Assembly (NCBI GenBank): GCA_947463105.1
Contig: CANHSD010000149.1
Location: forward strand, 1 to 6,851
From: Chitinophagaceae bacterium
Lineage (GTDB): Bacteria; Bacteroidota; Bacteroidia; Chitinophagales; Chitinophagaceae
DNA: 6,851 bases
Reading direction: 5' to 3'
Positions within the stretch are counted from its first letter, which is position 1. The number at the start of each line of letters is the position of its first letter. The position numbers were made by a program, and so were the translations under genes. This document shows, in pieces, positions 1 to 6,700 of this stretch. The notes beneath the pieces are model-generated. The model worked only from the letters and a program-made list of their open reading frames with translations, ran no database searches and had not been told where the DNA came from.

Positions 1-2
1 AA

Positions 3-116
3 AATTACCCTTTCATTGAACAACCATCGGGCATTCAAATCTTATATGAACGAATTCAGTATAAATACTTAACATCCTTAACTGAAAGCACTCATTACCT
101 ACTTAACAAGTGTTGA
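3..116 (+). CDS. Possible C-terminal end of an unidentified upstream protein (partial)
   Basis: This frame is open from the window edge for 37 codons and ends at TGA 114-116, with no start in view. The translation begins NYPFIEQPSGIQILYERIQ and ends HYLLNKC. It has a balanced mix of hydrophobic, charged and aromatic residues, as a real protein tail would. A competing frame from position 1 stays open only to TAA at 70-72 and looks less protein-like; the remaining + frame stops almost at once. I do not recognise a family. It lies about 110 bp before the acyltransferase on the same strand, so it could be the preceding gene, but nothing shows co-transcription. A run this short can occur by chance. 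Confidence 0.35.
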   Translation, partial: NYPFIEQPSGIQILYERIQYKYLTSLTESTHYLLNKC

Positions 117-160
117 AGATGATGCCCTTGCTTATCCACAATACCAAAGAAGAGAACCCC

Positions 161-189
161 ATATGATTCAAAAATGACGGATATCATAT
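161..189. repeat. Short inverted repeat upstream of the acyltransferase gene
   Basis: ATATGAT at 161-167 is repeated inverted as ATCATAT at 183-189, with a 15-bp spacer. It lies 44 to 72 bp before the preferred ATG at 233. The position would suit an operator or leader hairpin, but 7-bp AT-rich arms are easily produced by chance. No good promoter of the TTTG/TAnnTTTG type was found beside it. Confidence 0.2.
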
Positions 190-232
190 ACGTTGCTGAT
201 CAAAATGAGTAGTAACCCAGACGTGGTTGAAT

Positions 233-1363
233 ATGTTTGGGGCAATGAAACTATCTGCAGCATATACAGCACTGCTTGACAACAAAAGACAATCTTGGAT
301 AGACTACGACAGGGGAATCAGCATCATATTGGTAACCTATCGCCATGCTTACGAAATGTTACGGAATGCAGGCTTGAATTTTGACCTGTTCCCAATGATT
401 GGCTATATGAATGTATTTTTATTCGGATTCCGGATGCCGCTTTTTTTTATTACATCCGGCATCTTCCTGTCCTCAAGTCTAGAGAAAAAGGGATTGAAGT
501 CATACAATTTCTCAAGATTCCAGAACATCCTTTACCCCATGTTCATTTGGGGAATCCTGCAGATCAGTTTACAAGTAGCTTTTTCTGGATACACGAATTT
601 CAGCCACCATTCACTCGATTATATCTGGTTGATTTTTGACCCAAGAAGAACAGGACAGTTCTGGTATTTACACACCCTGTTTTTTGTGGGCATGCTTTAT
701 GCAATCCTTAAAATAAAATTCAAGTTCAGTTCGAAAATGCAAATACCACTCGGGATATTGATGTATACGGCGTTGGCGCTGATAAGACAAAAAGGCATCT
801 ACCTCGGCTTTGCGATGGACATCCTCCAATACTATGTTTTTTTTGCATTGGGCGACCTCATCTCAAATACCATCAGAAAAAAAGAGAACAAACGGTATTT
901 TGAATCGTTTGTTCTCCTGCTCATTCTGGTGCCCATTTTTTGCCTGGTGCAGTACAACTTTGCAGCGATCAATATCCAGCAGGGCAGTAATTATTTTATA
1001 GAACACAAAATGCCACTGTTCTTTGTGGTGATTGCATTGGTAGGGTGCGCTCTATCCATCAACATCTCCTTTCTCCTGGGAAAATACAATCTGCTGGGAT
1101 ACCTGAGAATCATTGGATACCATTCCATCCACATCTATTGCATGCAAATCATTTTAATGGCTTCAACAAGGACCGTCCTGTTGATGGCATTTGATCATTT
1201 GCCTTCACCGCTGGTACTGACCCTGATCATTGTAGCAGGGCTGATGTTGCCGATTTTGTTCTATAATTTGCTCATGAGATTGAACTGCTGGTGGTTGTTT
1301 TCACCCCAAAAACCAATGGCAACAACAAAACAAGAAGCACAAAAAACAATGGTGAACCTATAA
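233..1363 (+). CDS. Acyltransferase 3 family integral membrane protein
   Basis: Members of this family (PF01757; OafA, OatA and fucose 4-O-acetylase-like proteins) move acetyl or other acyl groups across the inner membrane onto sugars of surface polysaccharides, lipids or peptidoglycan. Numbering here is from a possible TTG at 227. The N-terminal WIDYDRGISIILVTYRHAYE (24-43) carries the invariant family histidine (H40). FRMPLFFITSG (68-78) is the conserved second helix. R97 followed by LYP (102-104) matches the family's R...P element, and GQFWYLH (143-149) matches the usual W-[FY]-L-H. About ten hydrophobic segments follow one another to about residue 355, with a polar tail. Length (about 375 residues) is normal. 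The longest frame begins with TTG 227 after an in-frame TGA at 206-208; ATG 233 is preferred and ATG 245 is possible. All keep the full domain and none has a clear ribosome site. The neighbours give no clue to the acceptor, which is unknown. Confidence 0.88.
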   Translation: MFGAMKLSAAYTALLDNKRQSWIDYDRGISIILVTYRHAYEMLRNAGLNFDLFPMIGYMNVFLFGFRMPLFFITSGIFLSSSLEKKGLKSYNFSRFQNILYPMFIWGILQISLQVAFSGYTNFSHHSLDYIWLIFDPRRTGQFWYLHTLFFVGMLYAILKIKFKFSSKMQIPLGILMYTALALIRQKGIYLGFAMDILQYYVFFALGDLISNTIRKKENKRYFESFVLLLILVPIFCLVQYNFAAINIQQGSNYFIEHKMPLFFVVIALVGCALSINISFLLGKYNLLGYLRIIGYHSIHIYCMQIILMASTRTVLLMAFDHLPSPLVLTLIIVAGLMLPILFYNLLMRLNCWWLFSPQKPMATTKQEAQKTMVNL

Positions 1364-1621
1364 ATCAGCATGCTCATAATCTGTACTGGCAAGCACCTCG
1401 TTCACTGATTTTCTGGCCTTACCCCTGAGTTTATCAAACTTATTGGTAACGTCATCAACAATCGAAGTCATGCCATCCTTCACTCCTTCAACCAGGTCAT
1501 CTCCTTTTTGCCTGATTTTTCTGCGTGTTTCAGCACCTTTATCAGGGGCAATCAACACGCCAAGAAGGGTTCCTGCTGCGATACCTGCTAAAACGCCCAA
1601 TACAATTTTTCCGTTTGACAT
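1358..1621 (-). CDS. YtxH domain-containing small membrane protein
   Basis: This 87-residue protein matches the YtxH family (PF12732). A glycine-rich transmembrane helix (about 5-25, KIVLGVLAGIAAGTLLGVLI) runs into the family signature APxxGxETRxxI (25-36). An amphipathic, charged helix follows (about 37-80) that could form a coiled coil in the cytoplasm. The family is named after a Bacillus subtilis gene linked to general stress; its molecular role is unknown, and in Bacteroidota it is usually a short single gene like this one. The start is ATG on the reverse strand at 1621, about 38 nt downstream of the expected transcription start of a good promoter. The gene ends inside the last codons of the convergent acyltransferase gene. 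The family call is firm; the function is not. Confidence 0.9.
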   Translation of the reverse strand: MSNGKIVLGVLAGIAAGTLLGVLIAPDKGAETRRKIRQKGDDLVEGVKDGMTSIVDDVTNKFDKLRGKARKSVNEVLASTDYEHADL

Positions 1622-1665
1622 AATGAATAGTTTAAAGGTTTTATGAATAAATGATCTGTACTCTC

Positions 1666-1696
1666 CAAAGCTACCTACCTAGGGTGCATATTCAAA
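1666..1696 (-). promoter_or_regulatory. Bacteroidota-type promoter for the YtxH gene
   Basis: Read on the reverse strand, TTTG (complement of 1693-1696) is followed after exactly 19 bp by TAGCTTTG (complement of 1666-1673). This is a full match to the published Bacteroidota consensus, TTTG near -33 and TAnnTTTG near -7. Transcription would begin near 1660, leaving a leader of about 38 nt before the ATG at 1621. No comparable match was found for the other genes in the window, so this is the best-supported promoter here. Confidence 0.72.
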
Positions 1697-1718
1697 TGAT
1701 CAGGGTGTGGATATAATG

Positions 1719-1730
1719 TGATGGCCATCA
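1719..1730. repeat. 12-bp perfect palindrome in the divergent YtxH/MG2-plug spacer
   Basis: TGATGGCCATCA is its own reverse complement. It lies near the middle of the 200-bp spacer, about 23 bp upstream of the YtxH -33 box and about 91 bp upstream of the ATG at 1822. A site placed between divergent genes could bind a dimeric regulator acting on either or both. No second copy was noticed in this window, so an operator role is only a guess. Confidence 0.25.
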
Positions 1731-1821
1731 GCGAACGAATGAAAGAATAAAGACATTAATTGGGATACCATGCAAAAGAGTTTCTGGCATTTCGTAATTT
1801 AGTACCTACAATCACCAGATC

Positions 1822-4233
1822 ATGAAGTATAGGCTCATTACCTTTTTTCTAGTTGCCCTGTCCTCTTTAGTGATGAAAGCATCCCATGGGCAAGCGATTG
1901 ATTCAATGATCAATGTTTATGCAGAACAGTCCCCAAAGGAAAAAATCCATGTGCACTTTGACAAAACCATTTATAACAAAGAAGAAACCATTTGGTATAA
2001 AATTTATATCCTTGATGACCAAGGACTTACGAAGCTGAGCAAGAACGTTTACATGGAATGGTTTGATCAGGCAGGAAAGCTCATTCGCCAACATGTTGCC
2101 CCCCTTTTCCAATCTACAGCCAAAGGAAGTTTTGACTTGCCCGCAGATTATACAGGCAGTGTTATTCGAATGAAGGTATACACGCGCTGGAGCCTGAACG
2201 ATGATCCTGCTTTTGGTTTTGAGCGAGACATCGTGATCAACAACAATGAAACCATTGTTAAGCCTTCAAAAACAGAAAACAATACCCTTGTACATGTTTT
2301 CCCAGAGGGCGGAGAACTGATAACAGGGCTGAAGAGCCTGGTGGCGTTCAAGGCAACTGATAAATTCGGCAAACCTGTCAAAATCAAGGGACTATTGGTA
2401 AACCAATTGGGCAAAACACTTGACACCATCAACGTCAGGCATGATGGCATGGGGAGTTTCAGGATGACGCCCAAGGCTGGTGAATCTTATTCACTGAAGT
2501 GGATAGACCCTTCTGGCAATACAGGTATTATTGTAATTCCTGTCAACCAAAAAGAAGGCATCACCTTGTCAGTGACAACCAACAATGAATTTGCAAACGT
2601 CAAAGTTGAAAGAACAGCAAATATACCCGAGAATTTTAAGCGCCTAAACCTGCTTGTTCACATGAACCAGGTTGTTCTTTTCAAGGTCAGCCTCAATATA
2701 GCAGACAAGCCATTGCTTGCTGCCAACATCCCTATTGAAGGATTGAATACAGGAATTTTGCAGTTCTCCTTGTTCAATGCTGATTGGCTGCCCCTGGCTG
2801 AAAGGATTGTCTTTGTTAACAACAGGGAGCATGAATTTGGTGCAAAACTCATCCCTCAACTTGTAAACCTCACCAAAAAAGGCAAAAACGTTTTTGATAT
2901 TTTTGTTGCAGACACTACAGTAACCAACATGTCTGTTGCGGTAACGGATGCTTCATTGGAAAGCAGCCAGGCCAACCATACCATTTACTCTGACTTTTTG
3001 TTAAGCAGTGAACTGAAAGGAAAAATTCACAATCCTGGATACTATCTTTCCAGTGACTCAGACTCCGTCACTGCCAACCTTGACCTGGTGATGCTGACCA
3101 ACGGATGGAGAAAATTCAATTGGGAAAAGCTAAAGGCCTCTGTTGCACCTGAAATCAAGTATCCTGTAGAGACAGACATCATCAGGGTTTCAGGCAAAGT
3201 ATATGGCTTAAAAACAGTCAGTGCAAACGACCTGTTGCTCAACCTGATCATCCAAAACAAGGACAGCAGCAAGAATTTCATCTTTCAGCCAGTCTCAAAA
3301 GAAGGACTATTCCAGAGTGAGAACATGTTCATCTTTGACACAGCCAGGATTTTTTACAATTTCAATCAAAACCAAAAGCTGAATGAAATCACCCAGGTTC
3401 AATTTGATAACGGGCTGCTCAAAGCTTCAGGAAAACTGCTTGAGCTAAAGGATGAAAACATGCTTAATCTTTGGAACGACAGTGTTTCACTCGCCAAAAT
3501 GAATACTTTTCTTCAAATGCAGGAAGATTGGAAAAAAAGATCCTCGTATAAAACCTTGCAGGAAGTGATCATCAAAGCCAAGACAAAGTCAAACGAGCAG
3601 GCAATAGATGAAAGGTATGCAAGCGGACTTTTTGCTGGCGGTGATGCACAGGTATTTGATTTCCTCAATGACCCTGCAGCCCTTGGTGGCATTGACATCA
3701 TCTCCTATCTTCAAGGAAGGGTGGCTGGACTGATGATCAACCGATCAGGTGCTTCAACAACCATGAGCTGGAGAGGTGCAACACCCGATCTCTATCTCGA
3801 TCAAATGCAGGTAGGGGCAGATTTCATCCAATCAATCAACGTTCAAGACATCGCAATGGTCAAGGTATTCAGACCACCTTTTTTTGGATCGATGGGTGGC
3901 GGCAGTGGTGGAGCAATAGCCATTTACACCAAAAAAGGGGGTGATTTCAAAGGCGATAATTCCAAATCGAGCAAGAGCATGCAAAGCTCCTTGCTGGTGG
4001 GTTATACCCGTTTTAAGGAATTCTTCAACCCCCAATATGAGAACCCTGCAGAAAACAATGATACAGACATTCGAACAACCCTGTATTGGAATCCCTATGT
4101 AATCACCAACAAGAAAAGCCCCAGGTTCAAGGTGCAGTTCTTTAACAATGATATCAGCAAGCGATTACAGATTGTACTGGAGGGCGTGAATGCTGATGGC
4201 AAAATCACCAGGGTGGTGAAAATCCTGGAATAA
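1822..4233 (+). CDS. Exported MG2-like / TonB-receptor plug protein without a beta-barrel
   Basis: This 803-residue protein begins with a signal peptide (MKYRLITFFLVALSS; cleavage probably after G23). Residues about 38-68 (EKIHVHFDKTIYNKEETIWY) resemble the MG2 domain of alpha-2-macroglobulins. FPEGGELITGLKSLVAFKA starts at 160 and opens further Ig-like strand segments. LQEVIIKA (579-586) resembles a TonB box. A plug domain (PF07715-like) follows, about 590-707: YLQGRVAGL (629-637), WRGATPDLYLDQM (650-662), VKVFRPPFFGSMGGGSGGAI (680-699). Only about 96 residues remain, ending in a domain with FFNNDISK and LEGVNADGK, so the roughly 500-residue barrel of a true TonB-dependent receptor is absent. 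I know this architecture as a recurring Bacteroidota family, often annotated as plug-domain protein; its role is not established. It is probably periplasmic or tied to the outer membrane. The ATG directly precedes the signal peptide. No promoter was found, and the convergent DUF1543 gene ends 45 bp away. Confidence 0.85.
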   Translation: MKYRLITFFLVALSSLVMKASHGQAIDSMINVYAEQSPKEKIHVHFDKTIYNKEETIWYKIYILDDQGLTKLSKNVYMEWFDQAGKLIRQHVAPLFQSTAKGSFDLPADYTGSVIRMKVYTRWSLNDDPAFGFERDIVINNNETIVKPSKTENNTLVHVFPEGGELITGLKSLVAFKATDKFGKPVKIKGLLVNQLGKTLDTINVRHDGMGSFRMTPKAGESYSLKWIDPSGNTGIIVIPVNQKEGITLSVTTNNEFANVKVERTANIPENFKRLNLLVHMNQVVLFKVSLNIADKPLLAANIPIEGLNTGILQFSLFNADWLPLAERIVFVNNREHEFGAKLIPQLVNLTKKGKNVFDIFVADTTVTNMSVAVTDASLESSQANHTIYSDFLLSSELKGKIHNPGYYLSSDSDSVTANLDLVMLTNGWRKFNWEKLKASVAPEIKYPVETDIIRVSGKVYGLKTVSANDLLLNLIIQNKDSSKNFIFQPVSKEGLFQSENMFIFDTARIFYNFNQNQKLNEITQVQFDNGLLKASGKLLELKDENMLNLWNDSVSLAKMNTFLQMQEDWKKRSSYKTLQEVIIKAKTKSNEQAIDERYASGLFAGGDAQVFDFLNDPAALGGIDIISYLQGRVAGLMINRSGASTTMSWRGATPDLYLDQMQVGADFIQSINVQDIAMVKVFRPPFFGSMGGGSGGAIAIYTKKGGDFKGDNSKSSKSMQSSLLVGYTRFKEFFNPQYENPAENNDTDIRTTLYWNPYVITNKKSPRFKVQFFNNDISKRLQIVLEGVNADGKITRVVKILE

Positions 4234-4278
4234 GAAGACCGCTTTATCTTGTATTTAATTTGATAACAAACTGCAGGT

Positions 4279-4836
4279 TTATAATTTAGACAATTTGAAA
4301 TATCCCAAATGGAGCTCATCCTGCTTTTCAACAACAGCATCAGCAAGGACTATCTGGAAGTTAGACAATGTTGAAGGAGAAAGTACTTCCTCTATTTTGT
4401 ATACATCATCCACATCAACACCATATTCATCATCAATATGGGAATTGGCTCCCTCAAAATGGGTATGCTTGAAAAAAGCAGTCTGCTTGGCTGCCTTGAT
4501 TGCCGTTGATTTCTCAGCAGCGGCAACGACCATTTTATAATGAAATTCCTCAAACTCGTCTTTTTTGTATCCTCCAAGGTTGATGAAAAATAATGCTTTA
4601 TGACCTTCAGGCACCTCTTCATCCCGACCGAAAACTTTGATATCCTGGCCATCAACCTGCGTCACTTCTCGCCATCCATCAACATGCATTTCCCCTTCTG
4701 CTTCCGGCCAGAATGACAACATCTCAGGAATGAGATCCTTTATTTGAGCAGCAATACCGAAAAAGATATCATGTTGCTCTGTGTGACGACCTTTGGGTTT
4801 GCATCCAATCAGGATCATGAAAAGCTTTTTAGTCAT
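4279..4836 (-). CDS. DUF1543 domain-containing protein (two tandem repeats)
   Basis: This 185-residue protein has no signal peptide or membrane helix and is probably cytoplasmic. It resembles the DUF1543 family (PF07566), whose function is unknown. The chain is an internal duplication. LFMILIG (5-11), EQHD (20-23) and HVDGW (51-55) in the first half answer to LFFINLG (82-88), EFHY (97-100) and HIDDE (133-137) in the second, each followed by a VD-rich strand (VDGQDIKV; VDVDDVYKI). The C-terminal part from about 152 has no internal counterpart. The start is ATG at 4836 on the reverse strand, and its first base lies within an 11-bp inverted repeat that fills the leader. It diverges from the phoD-like gene across 78 bp and converges on the plug-protein gene, so it is probably monocistronic. 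No terminator hairpin was seen in the 45-bp convergent gap. Confidence 0.82.
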   Translation of the reverse strand: MTKKLFMILIGCKPKGRHTEQHDIFFGIAAQIKDLIPEMLSFWPEAEGEMHVDGWREVTQVDGQDIKVFGRDEEVPEGHKALFFINLGGYKKDEFEEFHYKMVVAAAEKSTAIKAAKQTAFFKHTHFEGANSHIDDEYGVDVDDVYKIEEVLSPSTLSNFQIVLADAVVEKQDELHLGYFKLSKL

Positions 4837-4873
4837 GTTGATATTTGTTGAACGAATGTAAAAAATATCAACA
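4836..4873. repeat. 11-bp perfect inverted repeat at the DUF1543 start codon
   Basis: TGTTGATATTT at 4836-4846 is repeated inverted as AAATATCAACA at 4863-4873, with a 16-bp spacer. The left arm includes the first base of the DUF1543 start codon on the reverse strand. If the site is transcribed from that strand, the RNA could fold into a hairpin holding the start codon edge. As DNA it could be an operator shared by the divergent pair. Perfect 11-bp arms this close are unlikely by chance in a 78-bp spacer, although the arms are AT-rich. Confidence 0.5.
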
Positions 4874-4875
4874 AT

Positions 4876-4901
4876 AACTCATTCGCTTATTCTGATGAGT
4901 T
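4876..4901. repeat. 7-bp inverted repeat next to the phoD-like start
   Basis: AACTCAT at 4876-4882 pairs with ATGAGTT at 4895-4901 across a 12-nt loop. It begins 3 bp after the longer repeat on its left and ends 31 bp before the preferred phoD-like ATG at 4933. A third pair, CGAATG (4853-4858) and CATTCG (4880-4885), interlocks with both, so alternative folds are conceivable. No strong promoter match was found here. Short arms make chance a fair alternative. Confidence 0.3.
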
Positions 4902-4932
4902 TGGAGTAAATTGTATGCTATATAAACCAATC

Positions 4933-6429
4933 ATGAAAAGAAGAAAATTCATCGCGAACAGTTCAATGGGAATTATTGCAGCCATTCCGGCATTTGATCA
5001 TTTGTCTGCCTTGGATCTTCCTTTTTTTACGACAGGTATAAAAATCGGTGAAATCACTGCTACTTCAGCTGTTGTTTGGGCCAGATTGACCCGTGATGCC
5101 ATCAGGGTTTCTGACAATGGCAAAAAACCTGAATTTTTGTACTTTGATGAAACAAAAAATGAGTGGCATGATATTGCCTATTTCAAATCAACTTACAAAG
5201 AAGACAGGCCTAACAGAAAGGTGCAGGTAAACATGCCGGCAGGCACCACAATAGAACAATTGGATGGTGCTGTACCAGGCAAAAAAGGTTTTATCAGCAT
5301 CCACTATAGCATAAAAGGTACTGGCAACTGGAATAAAACATCCTGGAAGGCTGTAGACGAGGAAACCGATTATACATGCCAATTTGCGATAGAGGGGCTG
5401 AAACCATTTACTGCTTATGAAATACGGGTAATGGGCAAGACCAATGATAAGGCCACCAATCAGGTGGAGGGAAGCTTCAGCACAGCAGCAGAAAAAAATG
5501 ATGCCATTCCGGTTAATTTCATGGTCACCACCTGCCATGAATACAATGACCAGGATGCTCCCAATGAGGGAGGGTTCAAGATCATGAAAGCAATGGAGAA
5601 ACTTAAACCACAGTTTTTGGTGCATACTGGTGATGTTTTGTACCACGACCACAACTCAAAAAACCTTGCCCTTGCAAGATGGAATTGGCAGAGAATGAGC
5701 AGCCTCCAAGGTTATGTTGATTTTTATAAGAATACCCCGTGTTATTTCATGAAGGATGATCATGATACATGGATGAATGATTGCCATCCTGCATCAACCA
5801 ATCAATTCATGGGCGATTTCACTTATAAACAGGGTGTAGAATTATTTCGGCAACAAGTTCCTTCAAGTGACAAACCCTACCGCAGCTTCCGCTGGGGCAA
5901 AGACGTTGAGATTTGGTTGTTTGATGTCAGGGAATTCAGAAAACCCAACGAAATGCCAGACGGACCTGACAAGACAATTTGGGGCAAAGAACAGTTGGAA
6001 TGGTTCAAGCAGGGCTATACTGCGTCAGATGCAAGCTTTAAAATACTAATCAGCCCTACTCCTATCATTGGCCCCGATCGTCCTCAAAAAAAAGACAACC
6101 ATTCAAATGCTAATTTTAGTTTTGAAGGCAATCTCATTCGCAATATGATTGCTGGAGACAAAAATACCTTCGTTGTTTGTGGCGACAGGCATTGGCAATA
6201 CGTTTCAAAGCATGCCAAAACCGGAACCTATGAGTTTGCTTGCGGACCTGCCAGCAATGAGCATGCCGGTGGATGGAAGAAAGATGAAAGATATCCTGAA
6301 CACGAGTACCTCAATATCGTTGGTGGCTTCCTGAGGATCGAAACCAACAGGATCAACAACAAACCAACCATTGTATTCAGCCACTATGGCGTTGATGGCA
6401 ACCTGCTATTTCAAAAGCAATTTTCCTGA
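4933..6429 (+). CDS. PhoD-like metallophosphatase (alkaline phosphatase D family), Tat-exported
   Basis: PhoD-type enzymes (PF09423) hydrolyse phosphomonoesters and diesters outside the cytoplasm with an Fe/Ca centre. The preferred start is ATG 4933, because KRRKFI follows at once and fits a twin-arginine motif ahead of a mild hydrophobic stretch (SSMGIIAAIPAF); the frame can also begin six codons earlier at ATG 4915. Numbering below is from 4915. An N-terminal beta-sandwich (about 37-195) contains IGEITATSAVVWARL and a fibronectin-like GLKPFTAYEIRV (161-172). The catalytic domain then shows TTCHEYND with C207, a plausible metal-ligand cysteine as in Bacillus PhoD, followed by TGDVLYHD (238-245), DDHD (281-284), FDVREFR (336-342), SPTPIIGPDR (380-389) and GDRHW (423-427). 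All expected active-site blocks are present and length is normal. Phosphate scavenging is likely, but family members also act on lipids and teichoic acids, so the substrate is open. No Pho box was recognised. It is divergent from the DUF1543 gene. Confidence 0.9.
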   Translation: MKRRKFIANSSMGIIAAIPAFDHLSALDLPFFTTGIKIGEITATSAVVWARLTRDAIRVSDNGKKPEFLYFDETKNEWHDIAYFKSTYKEDRPNRKVQVNMPAGTTIEQLDGAVPGKKGFISIHYSIKGTGNWNKTSWKAVDEETDYTCQFAIEGLKPFTAYEIRVMGKTNDKATNQVEGSFSTAAEKNDAIPVNFMVTTCHEYNDQDAPNEGGFKIMKAMEKLKPQFLVHTGDVLYHDHNSKNLALARWNWQRMSSLQGYVDFYKNTPCYFMKDDHDTWMNDCHPASTNQFMGDFTYKQGVELFRQQVPSSDKPYRSFRWGKDVEIWLFDVREFRKPNEMPDGPDKTIWGKEQLEWFKQGYTASDASFKILISPTPIIGPDRPQKKDNHSNANFSFEGNLIRNMIAGDKNTFVVCGDRHWQYVSKHAKTGTYEFACGPASNEHAGGWKKDERYPEHEYLNIVGGFLRIETNRINNKPTIVFSHYGVDGNLLFQKQFS

Positions 6430-6449
6430 CCGCTTTTCACATAATAGAC

Positions 6450-6524
6450 ATGGCTTCCCTCAAAAAAAGCGCTGAAGCTCTTGTTGGCAATGCCTTAGCC
6501 ATGTACCTGGCCAGGAAAAATTAG
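6450..6524 (+). CDS. Possible 24-residue small ORF downstream of the phoD-like gene
   Basis: ATG 6450 to TAG 6522-6524 would encode a peptide starting MASLKKSAEALVGNALA and ending RKN. It begins 20 bp after the phoD-like stop. The sequence looks helical and amphipathic with basic ends. The frame contains most of the inverted repeat and the CCTGGCCAGG palindrome, which argues equally for a structured 3' region. There is no ribosome site and no recognised family. It may be chance, a remnant of a lost gene, or a true small protein. Confidence 0.15.
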   Translation: MASLKKSAEALVGNALAMYLARKN

Positions 6525-6700
6525 GATTATCCTTGGTAGAAACAACTACCTCATGATGAAGAACTGGCATTGAATCAACAAAAGTTTCATCTCAACTTTG
6601 GTATCTACATCCTAAAGCACTTAGAAATGGTTAGCATGAATCATCAACCTGCTTGATGTTTGTCATTGAATAGCGGAATGAGCAAATTTATCTTGCACCG

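Noticed and set aside
1443..1646. 67-codon forward frame over the YtxH gene
   Set aside because: The reverse strand encodes a clear YtxH signature here and has a good promoter; the forward translation is Ser/Pro-rich without a family.
1712..1717. TATAAT, resembling an E. coli -10 box, in the divergent spacer
   Set aside because: There is no -35 partner at a suitable distance, and Bacteroidota use a different promoter consensus.
1795..1802. TAATTTAG as a -7 box for the MG2-plug gene
   Set aside because: It has one mismatch to TAnnTTTG, and no TTG or TTTG lies 17-23 bp upstream.
4234..4278. Bidirectional terminator between the plug-protein and DUF1543 genes
   Set aside because: Only a 4-bp stem (AAAC/GTTT around TGCAG) was found, with no GC-rich stem or long T run.
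4896..4903. TGAGTTTG as a -7 box for the phoD-like gene
   Set aside because: It has one mismatch, and no -33 element at the right spacing; it also overlaps the 7-bp inverted repeat.
5188..5652. 154-codon open frame on the reverse strand inside the phoD-like gene
   Set aside because: It is antisense to a gene with clear family motifs, and its translation shows no recognisable domain. The other reverse-strand frames inside the plug-protein gene (for example 2148-2474) were rejected for the same reason.
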